Notes: generated by a model not told the origin, from the letters alone. Positions 1-5,562 are shown, counted from the stretch's first letter. The stretch: DNA of 6,305 bases from CAZTLI01 sp964614375 (GCA_964614375.1 CAZTLI010000326.1:1-6305), one strand, 5' to 3'. Made by a program: numbers and translations.

Positions 1-192
1 CGCCGCGCCTACTTCCCGCCCTATGCTCGTGACGCGCGATTTTACCTGCTGACGGCGATGTCGGATGTGATGGCAGCCATCGCCAGCACCATTGCCGGAG
101 AGCCGCGCAGGGGGTTAGCCTATCTAAAATCGGCGCACCTGGAAATACAGTTTTTGAAGGAAGAACTCCAACGCTTAGGGGTTCAGGTCTAA
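1..192 (+). CDS. C-terminal fragment of an unrecognised protein
   Basis: Frame 1 is open from the first base to a TAA at 190-192, giving the last 63 residues of a protein whose start lies left of the window. The fragment reads as two probable helices: an alanine-rich amphipathic one (FYLLTAMSDVMAAIASTIAG, residues 14-33) and a charged one (LEIQFLKEELQRLG near the C-terminus), joined by a short Pro/Arg turn. Nothing in it is a catalytic motif. The helical end loosely resembles the last helices of small four-helix-bundle proteins, but the match is too weak to name a family. It is unlikely to be an ORF shadow: the codons look like those of the neighbouring genes and no competing frame is more plausible. 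The next strong terminator downstream is at 427-453, far from the stop codon. Confidence 0.6.
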   Translation, partial: RRAYFPPYARDARFYLLTAMSDVMAAIASTIAGEPRRGLAYLKSAHLEIQFLKEELQRLGVQV

Positions 193-428
193 AACGAGGT
201 TATTACAAGGTTTATTAGCCAGACTCAACGCCGCTTCCATCCAAGCCGATGTCTGGTCGATAAATAAATTAAAACCGGGAGACCGTCGTCACAATGCAGC
301 CGCATGGTTGACACATCGCAGTCACGTCGCAGCCAGGTTGACTTTATCGCCAACCCCATCGACATCGCATCGTGCTCACACTGCACCCACACTGCTCCCA
401 CATCTCACTCTCATTCCCGGTTTCTTGA
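193..428. other. Unexplained intergenic stretch before the terminator
   Basis: No gene with a supported start is seen here. The left half is mixed sequence; the right half (about 341-420) is C- and CA-rich on the plus strand, with few G residues. It contains CATCG words at 357, 363 and 368, a small hairpin GGTTG (336-340)/CAACC (351-355), and two short 11-nt-period arrays listed separately. Because the only strong terminator lies at its right end, this DNA is probably transcribed as a long 3' untranslated tail of the upstream gene, or it hides a small RNA. Frame 2 is open from 179 through 541, but that frame runs through the terminator and is rich in Ser/Thr/His/Pro, so I do not call it a gene. 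Confidence 0.5.
312..409. repeat. Two short imperfect arrays with an 11-nt period
   Basis: Two neighbouring groups of units share an 11-nt period. The first is CACATCGCAGT (312-322) followed by CACGTCGCAGC (323-333). The second is CACACTGCACC (377-387), CACACTGCTCC (388-398) and a weaker CACATCTCACT (399-409). The 43 nt between the groups has no clear units. Eleven bases is close to one helical turn, so the repeats would present the same face of the DNA, but these arrays are very short and could be chance slippage in a C-rich region. Confidence 0.4.
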
Positions 429-453
429 GGGGCGTTTCTAGCGCCCCTTTTTT
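427..453 (+). terminator. Rho-independent terminator
   Basis: A stem GGGGCG (429-434) pairs with CGCCCC (442-447) around a seven-base loop. It is extended outward by A428-T448 and a G427-T449 wobble, and the second arm runs straight into a T tract (448-453). This is a textbook intrinsic terminator for plus-strand transcription. It would end the transcript of the gene that stops at 192 and separate it from the DUF3352 gene that starts at 531. Its distance of about 235 nt from the upstream stop is unusually long. Confidence 0.88.
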
Positions 454-530
454 GTTTCCCAGTATAGTATCGAAGCACACCTATATTCTGGTAAAATCAA
501 CACACAGTCATAGCAACATGCAGAAACCTA

Positions 531-2618
531 ATGGACGTTGAAACAAAAATACGCAATCTCGCAAACCGCTTTACGAGGATGATTATGGGCGATATACCGG
601 GCGTCAAACACACACTGGAACAAGCGCGTGACCTCATCCGCGAAAATCGCTTTAACGAGGCGCGTAACCTGCTCAAAACCATAGACCATCCCACCGCGCG
701 CGACTGGCTGAATCGCATCGACGAAATCGAGATTGCCAGACGCGCGCCGCGTGGTCGTTGGGCAGATAAAGTCGCCCGGCGTGCGGACAGGGGTGTGCCT
801 GTCGAAGAGGTTGATTTGCAGCAGCCACCGCGCGAAGCGGTGGACTTACCCCGTCGCACACAACCCAGACGTCAACCCAAACGCGGTTTGCGGGCACTAT
901 TGGCGCGCCTGTTCATCCTTTCGGCGCTGATTGTCATTGGCGGGACTGTCGTGGTTGGTGTAATCATCCTCAGCCAGAATCGCAGCATCGCCGCTATTCC
1001 GGTGACACCAACCGATATGGCGCGCTATTTCCCGGCGGATACACTCGTCTATGGCGCGATGCGTACCGATGACGCCCAGATAGACAACATAGACGCCATC
1101 ATTCAGCGTGTGACGGATAATCTGCCGATGGAGATGATACTGCCACTCGGCAGCAATCTGTCTGTGCGTGGCGGCTTTGACCAACTGCTGCGGACGTTTG
1201 CTTTAGGCGACTTCCAGACCAGCATCCGTCCCTGGTTGGGTGAATGGGCGGCTTTCGGCGTCTATGCTGTGGCAATTGACCCGACAGGAGACACAGCGCC
1301 CGACCTGGCAATCGCCGCTGCCGTGCATATTCGCAACCGCAATGACGCCGCTGCCTTCATCGCGCGCCTGTTTGGTCAGCCTGTCCAGACCGAAACGCGC
1401 GGCGGCTATGCCATCTACCGCACGCGCGGCGAGGATTTTATCATTTTGCTGGGCGATGAAGTCATGTTCTTCGCCAACGAAATGGCGACAGGGGCTATCC
1501 TTAATCGAGGCGGCGCGACGCTCTATGATGACCCGACCTTCCAGCAAACTTTCGCCCATCTGCCCGAAAGCGATTATGGTCTGGTTGTTTATGCAAATAT
1601 GGCCTCGCTGATGCACGCGGTAAATACGGCGATAGAGTCGGTCTACGATACGATGCAGGCACAGGGACTTGCGACACAATTGCTCACGCCGAATCCAGGA
1701 ATCAGCCTCGTCTATGCCCTCGCCCTGCGCGATGGCAATACGATTTTGCTCGACGCGGTACAGGTGGTCGCTGGCGAAGCGATGGCACTGCTGCCTGACT
1801 TTGGCGTCGTTGACCCCACCTTCATGGATCATGTGCCGTCGAATGCGGTTTTTGTCATGCACGCCAGCAATCTGCGCGCCCTCATTGACAGTTATGTGTC
1901 GATGTTTGAAACGCTCGGTGAAATCGACCCCGCTATGATGCGCGATTTTGAACAGGCGCTGCAACAAATCGACAGCGTGCTGATGACCGTTGGTGGATTC
2001 ACGCTGCAAGAAGGCGTGCTCGATTGGCTGACGGGCGATTATGCCCTGTTCGCCGCCTATGAACCGGCAGTGCCCGATGTGCCCGTCGGCGTGACGCAGA
2101 TTCAGGGCGGCATCGTCATCGAAGCGACGGACCCGGTGCGTGCGCGGGCGGTGGTCGATGCCTTCGCCAATGCCGCCGCCATGCTCCCGCTAGAACGGCA
2201 GGGTGTGGTTTATGGGCGCGAGACGGTCGCCGGGGCGGATTCTGTCGTTTTCACGGCGTCGGATGGGGTGCAGTCGGTTGATGTCGTCGTCGCGTCGAAT
2301 GATACTGTGTTCGTCATCGGCACACGCGCAGCGGCGGAACAAGCCCTGTCGGGTACAGGCGGTCTCTATAATTCGGCGGATTACAGCCTCGCGCAGTCCT
2401 ACTATTCCGGCGGTCAAATCCTGTCGATGTATCTCGATGGCGATATTTTCACGCTGATGGGCGATGTTTCGGGCGGCAATCTATCGGCACGCGCACAACG
2501 ACGCGACATCCAGACCTTTTACGACCTCGCCCGCATCTTCCGCTTTATGACCACCAGCGCCAGTTTCCCCGATGAGGGCGTGATGTTCATGCGGATGGTC
2601 TTACGCCTGACAGATTGA
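531..2618 (+). CDS. Membrane-anchored DUF3352 family protein
   Basis: A 695-residue protein of unknown biochemical role. Residues about 22-66 form a TPR-like helical hairpin (LEQARDLIRENRFNEARNLL, then the ARDWLNRI helix). A basic, Pro/Arg-rich linker (about 68-121) leads to a single membrane segment at about 124-148 (LFILSALIVIGGTVVVGVII). With positive charges before it, the large C-terminal part should lie outside the membrane. That part matches DUF3352: it begins with the typical 'FPADTLVYGAM' strand at 167-177 and has the WLG-type motif (PWLGEWAAFG, 234-243). It is internally duplicated: a second copy starts near 431 (HVPSNAVFVMHA) and carries DWLTGDYALF at 498-507. The first ATG at 531 has no clear Shine-Dalgarno. 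ATG 585 (residue 19) has GAGG with 6-7 nt spacing and keeps the whole TPR-like part, so it is a real alternative. TAAAAT at 492-497 could be a -10 box, but no matching -35 is seen. No partner gene is adjacent on the same strand. Family assignment is by remembered motif pattern, not by search. Confidence 0.85.
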   Translation: MDVETKIRNLANRFTRMIMGDIPGVKHTLEQARDLIRENRFNEARNLLKTIDHPTARDWLNRIDEIEIARRAPRGRWADKVARRADRGVPVEEVDLQQPPREAVDLPRRTQPRRQPKRGLRALLARLFILSALIVIGGTVVVGVIILSQNRSIAAIPVTPTDMARYFPADTLVYGAMRTDDAQIDNIDAIIQRVTDNLPMEMILPLGSNLSVRGGFDQLLRTFALGDFQTSIRPWLGEWAAFGVYAVAIDPTGDTAPDLAIAAAVHIRNRNDAAAFIARLFGQPVQTETRGGYAIYRTRGEDFIILLGDEVMFFANEMATGAILNRGGATLYDDPTFQQTFAHLPESDYGLVVYANMASLMHAVNTAIESVYDTMQAQGLATQLLTPNPGISLVYALALRDGNTILLDAVQVVAGEAMALLPDFGVVDPTFMDHVPSNAVFVMHASNLRALIDSYVSMFETLGEIDPAMMRDFEQALQQIDSVLMTVGGFTLQEGVLDWLTGDYALFAAYEPAVPDVPVGVTQIQGGIVIEATDPVRARAVVDAFANAAAMLPLERQGVVYGRETVAGADSVVFTASDGVQSVDVVVASNDTVFVIGTRAAAEQALSGTGGLYNSADYSLAQSYYSGGQILSMYLDGDIFTLMGDVSGGNLSARAQRRDIQTFYDLARIFRFMTTSASFPDEGVMFMRMVLRLTD

Positions 2619-2652
2619 TAAGGAACACGACAAGACCGACTCGCGCCTCGAT

Positions 2653-2754
2653 TCAATCGCTATCCAGCACGATTAAAACATCGCCAATAATTCCGTCGCG
2701 CCACTGCCGGATAACGAGGGGTATAGGGTCTGGTTCGCGGGAACGTGCAACCCC
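2653..2754 (-). pseudogene. Open in-frame continuation beyond the hicB stop, possible remnant
   Basis: Immediately after the TAA of the HicB-like gene (2757-2755) the same reading frame stays open for 33 codons and ends at TGA (2655-2653). The conceptual peptide includes EPDPIPLVIRQWRDGIIGDV followed by LIVLDSD, which has a balanced, folded-protein-like composition, unlike the low-complexity tail of HicB just before the stop. No ATG, GTG or TTG with a Shine-Dalgarno opens it, so it is not an independent gene as it stands. It may be the old C-terminus of a longer HicB protein cut off by a nonsense change, a leftover of a decayed neighbour, a sequencing error at the stop, or chance. Family unknown. 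Confidence 0.3.
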
Positions 2755-2763
2755 TTATGTTTT
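2717..2763 (+). terminator. Weak candidate terminator after the DUF3352 gene
   Basis: AGGGGT (2717-2722) can pair with ACCCCT (2750-2755). The 27-nt interior contains its own short hairpin GTTC (2733-2736)/GAAC (2741-2744). The downstream arm is followed by TATGTTTTG, a poor T tract. It lies about 100 nt after the DUF3352 stop and abuts the end of the convergent hicB gene, where a plus-strand terminator is expected. The short stem, long loop and interrupted T run make it weak. Confidence 0.25.
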
Positions 2764-3111
2764 GATAGTTGTCTCGAACAAATGCGTAGCATCGTCATTT
2801 TGATCATCAGATTGTGTAGATTGAGGCCAGGTCTCTGTAACAAATATGGGCGTGCTAGTCATTGTGGCGGTAGCGGCTGGTTCAGGAACAGGCAAGTCAT
2901 GTTCAAGCAAATGAAGAATATAATCAACTCGGAATTCGTCCAAAAACCGCTCTGCCTCTTCAATAGACTCTCCCTGTGCCATACACCCCTCTAGCTCAGG
3001 ATTCACAGCCATATATAGAGGTTTCTCAGGAATACTATCATCACGAAGGATACGGATTGTATACGGACGTGAGGCTAATTTCTGTGCAAGAAGTCGTTGT
3101 TCACTACTCAT
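2755..3111 (-). CDS. hicB: HicB-like antitoxin family protein, no HicA seen
   Basis: A 118-residue protein with the HicB core, a partly degraded RNase-H-like fold. After an N-terminal helix (SSEQRLLAQKLASR) comes a strand (PYTIRILRDD), then YMAVNPELEGC (33-43), AQGESIEEA (45-53), a long helix and the closing LLEHDLPVPEP (68-78). These are the usual HicB landmarks. Residues 79-118 are a Thr/Ser/Asp-rich tail, probably disordered, and no C-terminal HTH or RHH DNA-binding domain is visible. ATG 3111 is chosen because GGAGG lies at 3125-3121 with 9-nt spacing; a TTG at 3117 would be only 3 nt from it. HicB normally neutralises a HicA mRNA-cleaving toxin and represses the operon, but no HicA-like ORF lies on either side. 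It may therefore be an orphan or serve another purpose. Its start overlaps a small upstream ORF by 8 nt, suggesting translational coupling. Confidence 0.8.
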   Translation of the reverse strand: MSSEQRLLAQKLASRPYTIRILRDDSIPEKPLYMAVNPELEGCMAQGESIEEAERFLDEFRVDYILHLLEHDLPVPEPAATATMTSTPIFVTETWPQSTQSDDQNDDATHLFETTIKT

Positions 3112-3178
3112 CTTCAATATCCTCCGTCATATCATCGTCACATAATAACTCCATCTTACGAGAGTTAGCTACTATCAC
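3104..3178 (-). CDS. Candidate 24-residue ORF overlapping hicB
   Basis: GTG at 3178 opens a 24-codon frame ending in TAG at 3106-3104, inside the first codons of hicB (8-nt overlap in another frame). A perfect GGAGG (3189-3185) sits 6 nt upstream of the GTG, one of the best ribosome sites in the window. The conceptual peptide starts M-I-V-A-N-S-R-K and ends in a strongly acidic tail, CDDDMTEDIEDE. It has no known motif, and it is too short to be HicA. The frame remains open upstream to a TGA at 3217-3215, reading FEWRRVVIVANSRK across the GTG, so it could instead be the C-terminal remnant of a decayed partner gene. Possible roles are a leader peptide coupling translation into hicB, a tiny protein, or a pseudogene tail. 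Confidence is limited by length. Confidence 0.4.
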   Translation of the reverse strand: MIVANSRKMELLCDDDMTEDIEDE

Positions 3179-3226
3179 TACCCGCCTCCACTCGAATAGC
3201 CTATAATCGCAAAATCAAAAGACTGT

Positions 3227-3257
3227 ACCACAGAGAGCGCAGAGGACACAGAGTGGT
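3227..3257. repeat. CACAGAG-type repeat: three 9-nt units with ACCAC/GTGGT ends
   Basis: Three adjoining 9-nt units, ACCACAGAG (3227-3235), AGCGCAGAG (3236-3244) and GACACAGAG (3245-3253), share the core CRCAGAG. The block is bounded by perfect 5-bp inverted ends ACCAC (3227-3231) and GTGGT (3253-3257). A related block occurs at 4547-4572. It lies between the divergent hicB and dmpA-like genes, just upstream of the hicB cassette. Words of this kind are, from memory, frequent between genes in many environmental bacterial genomes. Confidence 0.65.
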
Positions 3258-3259
3258 TA

Positions 3260-3290
3260 GGGATTGGGTCTTAGGGGTTAGCGAACTGGG
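3260..3290 (+). other. G-rich tract, possible weak G-quadruplex
   Basis: Four G runs are spaced as GGG (3260-3262), GGG (3266-3268), GGGG (3274-3277) and GGG (3288-3290), with loops of 3, 5 and 10 nt. The words GGTTAGGG and GGGGTTAG show a degenerate TTAGGG-like repetition. The long third loop makes the quadruplex weak at best. It sits in the divergent intergenic region between hicB and the aminopeptidase gene. Confidence 0.4.
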
Positions 3291-3376
3291 TTTGTGGCAG
3301 TGTGCAGTGTCGTATCCAAACAGTAGACGCGCCCTCGCACAGTCCCAAGTCTTTGGTTTATGACTGCTTTTACTCG

Positions 3377-3412
3377 TTACTCATCACTGCCTTTACTCAT
3401 CACGCATCACTG
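3377..3412. repeat. TTACTCATCAC direct repeat
   Basis: The 11-mer TTACTCATCAC occurs exactly at 3377-3387 and 3393-3403, a 16-nt period. The word CATCACTG follows or overlaps at 3382-3389 and 3405-3412. The pair ends only six bases before the ribosome binding site of the aminopeptidase gene, so it lies in that gene's promoter or leader. No -10/-35 pair is evident across this repeat. Confidence 0.6.
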
Positions 3413-3417
3413 TTCAC

Positions 3418-3423
3418 GGGGAG
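3418..3423 (+). promoter_or_regulatory. Ribosome binding site of the aminopeptidase gene
   Basis: GGGGAG ends 8 nt before the ATG at 3432, supporting this start. It also fits the usual DmpA-family N-terminus, where the 'LRELG...PTGTYNAITDVPGV' segment begins within the first ten residues. Confidence 0.7.
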
Positions 3424-3431
3424 CATAGACA

Positions 3432-4514
3432 ATGACACGCGCGCGGCTGCGAGAGTTGGGCATCAGCATAGGCCATCTACCCACAGGCACATACAACGCC
3501 ATCACCGACGTACCCGGAGTCATGGTCGGGCACAGCACTGTCATTTATGATATGCCGCGTGTCGCCCGAACGGGTGTTACGGTCGTCGTCCCGCGCGAGG
3601 GTATCATCTGGGAAAATCACGCCTTCGCCGCCTATCACGATTTCAATGGCAACGGCGAGATGACGGGCACACACTGGCTGGCGGAATCCGGCCTGTTGAC
3701 CTCGCCCATCGCGCTGACGAATACCCATCAGGTCGGCGTGGTGCGCGATTCACTGATTGCCTATGAACGCGAGTATCAGGTGCCGGGGTGGATTTTGCCC
3801 GTCGTCGCCGAGACCTATGATGGCTTCTTGAACGACATCGACGCTTTTCATGTCACCAAAGCCAATGTCTTCGAGGCGATGCACACTGCGGCGGGTGGAA
3901 GCGTGGCAGAGGGCAATGTCGGCGGGGGTACGGGGATGACCTGTCACGATTTCAAGGGCGGCATCGGCACAGCATCACGCCTGGTCGAAATCGACAACGA
4001 AACCTATACCGTCGGCGTGCTGGTACAGGCCAATTATGGCAGTCGCGAAGATTTGCGCGTGAATGGCGTCCCGGTGGGGCGATTGATTGGCTTTGATAAA
4101 GTGCCGTCGCCCCGGTCTGACGACAAACCGCTCGACAGCGGCTCGATTATCGTCATTATCGGCACAGACGCGCCCCTGCTGCCCGTGCAATGTAAACGTC
4201 TGGCACAGCGCGCGACAGTCGGTTTAGCGCGGGTGGGCGGCATCGGGCACAATGGCAGTGGCGACATTTTCATCGCCTTCGCCACAGGTAACGACTTGCC
4301 GATTGACGCTGACCACGGTTACACTGTCAAGATGCTGCTGCATTCGCAGATGAATCCGCTGTTTGAAGGCGTCATCGAAGCGACAGAAGAGGCCATCCTC
4401 AACGCCCTGACCGCCGCCAAGACGCTGGTCGGCTTTCAAGACCGCACCGCCTATGCCATCCCTTTAGGTGATTTGCAGGCGATTATGGAAAAGTATGGGG
4501 CTTTCGACTACTAA
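3432..4514 (+). CDS. P1/DmpA family aminopeptidase (Ntn-hydrolase, peptidase family S58)
   Basis: A 360-residue cytoplasmic enzyme (no signal peptide) of the DmpA/BapA family, which removes N-terminal residues from peptides, peptide amides or beta-peptides; the exact substrate cannot be read from sequence. Family landmarks are the N-terminal ITDVPGVMVGH (24-34), TNTHQVG near 96-102, AETYDGFLND (126-135), AEGNVGGGTGMTCHDFKGG (159-177), VQANYGSRE, GSIIVIIGTDAPLLP, and a GHNGSGDIFIAF block near 272-283. These enzymes are made as one chain that cleaves itself before the nucleophilic Ser. Here the site is Gly237-Ser238, predicting an alpha chain of 237 and a beta chain of 123 residues. Tyr129 and Asn201 match the positions of DmpA Tyr146 and Asn218 with the same offset, as far as I recall that numbering. 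All key residues appear present, and length is normal. It seems monocistronic: hicB diverges upstream and a minus-strand gene converges downstream. Confidence 0.95.
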   Translation: MTRARLRELGISIGHLPTGTYNAITDVPGVMVGHSTVIYDMPRVARTGVTVVVPREGIIWENHAFAAYHDFNGNGEMTGTHWLAESGLLTSPIALTNTHQVGVVRDSLIAYEREYQVPGWILPVVAETYDGFLNDIDAFHVTKANVFEAMHTAAGGSVAEGNVGGGTGMTCHDFKGGIGTASRLVEIDNETYTVGVLVQANYGSREDLRVNGVPVGRLIGFDKVPSPRSDDKPLDSGSIIVIIGTDAPLLPVQCKRLAQRATVGLARVGGIGHNGSGDIFIAFATGNDLPIDADHGYTVKMLLHSQMNPLFEGVIEATEEAILNALTAAKTLVGFQDRTAYAIPLGDLQAIMEKYGAFDY

Positions 4515-4544
4515 ATGCCTCTGAATCACAGAAAAAGACAAAAC

Positions 4545-4660
4545 GAACCACAGTGACACAGAGCGCACGGAGACATAAGCAAGCGTGATTGAGATGAAAA
4601 TCAAATCTCTTGAACTCTGTGTTACGCTTTTGGAATTTCCCTTTGCGAACTTTGCGGTTC
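4545..4660. repeat. Structured inverted-repeat element related to the CACAGAG repeat
   Basis: The element is bounded by GAACC (4545-4549) and GGTTC (4656-4660). Inside, GTGACACAGAG (4553-4563) pairs with CTCTGTGTTAC (4615-4625) as an 11-bp stem with one G-U pair on the plus-strand RNA. The interior has a further TGATT (4586-4590)/AATCA (4599-4603) pair and a competing AAGCGT (4581-4586)/ACGCTT (4624-4629) pair. The left arm carries 9-nt units GACACAGAG and CGCACGGAG like those at 3227-3253. The right arm carries a different word repeated in tandem, TTTGCGAAC-TTTGCGGTTC (4642-4660). It fills the space between two convergent genes, where it could act as a transcription end or be a short mobile or extragenic palindromic repeat. 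There is no coding potential and no T tract typical of an intrinsic terminator. Confidence 0.6.
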
Positions 4661-4680
4661 AATAATCTTCTTCCTGTTGG

Positions 4681-5562
4681 TCACAAATCTGAGTAAGACC
4701 CCTTTAGTTTATTGAGACTCAAAATCAAATCACCTGCGTCAAACTCGTCCGCGAGGAGAGTCAGTGTATCGCGCATCAGGTCAACCATGTACGTCACGAC
4801 TTCGACAGTAGCTATCGTGGTGAGAATGGCGTCAATCCGTTCGACGAGATTCGGCGGTTGATGAGTCAGACGCGCGCTTTCCGGCTTGAGCCATTTGAAA
4901 TCTGGTTGCCACAGGCGATTATAGGCGAACAACACACTCAAAATGCTGTTGATACCCATTAACTGTCTACGCCGCAAATCGTGGAGTTGCCCCCGTCGTG
5001 CCTGTACCTCAGCGAATAAGATATGCGGTATCCGCAGCATCTCCCACCAGATTGTGACATGGTGGTTGATAATCTTGTGGCGCAGGGCATCGGGATAGAC
5101 GCTGAGACTGGTTTGATAGGCGCTTATGCGTGGTGCATCGCCTAGTGGAAGCGCATGGTAGAGCACCCAGGGCAATATAGGGTCATCCGGCAAATTGTGC
5201 TGCTTGAGTGGCGCAAGACAAATATCGAGGTCAGCCCAACTTTGCCAGATGAGGTCATATTTCACACCGTCAATTGTATAGGCCAGGTGACAGCCCTCAT
5301 CGCTGAACATCCATGCCGGACGGCCTTCGATCATTTGACCAGCAAGCGATGTGACCCATGCTTTATAAATCTCAATGGATTGGAATGCGGCTGTCCAGAA
5401 GTTGAGTTCAATATCAGAGTAGCTATCAGCGACACCGCGCGAGACCGAACCAGTTACCGTCGCTTCGTCATATAATGACGTTGGGCACTGATGCAGCAGC
5501 GCGCGGGCGCTAGACAACAACCTATGACTATCTGGCGTAGCATCAGGTGGGAGCATCATCAC
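4681..5562 (-). CDS. Nucleotidyltransferase-fold protein (DUF4037-like)
   Basis: A 293-residue protein with the pol-beta-type nucleotidyltransferase signature: VTGSVSRGVADSYSDIELNF holds Gly38-Ser39 and the metal-binding pair Asp50 and Glu52, and KYDLIW supplies the probable third carboxylate, Asp103. The remaining two thirds are mainly helical (for example HHVTIWWEMLRIPHILFAEV near 167-186), as in standalone transferases of the DUF4037 or aminoglycoside/lincosamide adenylyltransferase type. The expected chemistry is transfer of a nucleotide from an NTP to a small molecule or macromolecule; the acceptor cannot be told, and resistance should not be assumed. The second acid is Glu rather than Asp, which the family tolerates. 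The start is ambiguous between GTG 5562, ATG 5559 and ATG 5556; GGGG at 5566-5563 is best placed for ATG 5556. It follows the AAA ATPase gene by 64 nt on the same strand and may be cotranscribed. Confidence 0.75.
   Translation of the reverse strand: MMMLPPDATPDSHRLLSSARALLHQCPTSLYDEATVTGSVSRGVADSYSDIELNFWTAAFQSIEIYKAWVTSLAGQMIEGRPAWMFSDEGCHLAYTIDGVKYDLIWQSWADLDICLAPLKQHNLPDDPILPWVLYHALPLGDAPRISAYQTSLSVYPDALRHKIINHHVTIWWEMLRIPHILFAEVQARRGQLHDLRRRQLMGINSILSVLFAYNRLWQPDFKWLKPESARLTHQPPNLVERIDAILTTIATVEVVTYMVDLMRDTLTLLADEFDAGDLILSLNKLKGSYSDL

Noticed and set aside
1..428. Diversity-generating retroelement (Avd-like helical protein followed by a template repeat)
   Set aside because: The C-terminal helices only loosely resemble Avd, no reverse transcriptase follows, and no adenine-variable repeat pair is visible in the window.
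308..541. 77-codon plus-strand ORF starting TTG
   Set aside because: It runs through the strong terminator at 427-453, has no ribosome site, is rich in Ser/Thr/His/Pro, and overlaps the start of the DUF3352 gene.
1203..2009. 268-codon ORF on the minus strand inside the DUF3352 gene
   Set aside because: It is fully antisense to a continuous protein with recognisable domains, and the His/Arg/Gln-rich translation is typical of a GC-driven shadow frame.
2615..2803. 62-codon plus-strand ORF overlapping the end of the DUF3352 gene
   Set aside because: Its Ser/Arg-rich translation looks random and the opposite strand reads more like protein; it has no ribosome site of its own.
3104..3178. HicA toxin paired with HicB
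   Set aside because: The frame gives only 24 residues, or about 36 if extended, and has no HicA dsRBD-like motif or catalytic histidine.
3227..3412. CRISPR array
   Set aside because: The repeats are 9-16 nt in period, imperfect and of three unrelated kinds; there are no spacer-sized regular intervals and no cas genes.
5155..5475. 106-codon plus-strand ORF
   Set aside because: It is antisense to the nucleotidyltransferase gene, including its active-site motif, with no domain of its own.
4681..5562. Antibiotic-modifying adenylyltransferase
   Set aside because: Only the generic nucleotidyltransferase motif is shared; nothing identifies a drug substrate, so no resistance call is justified.
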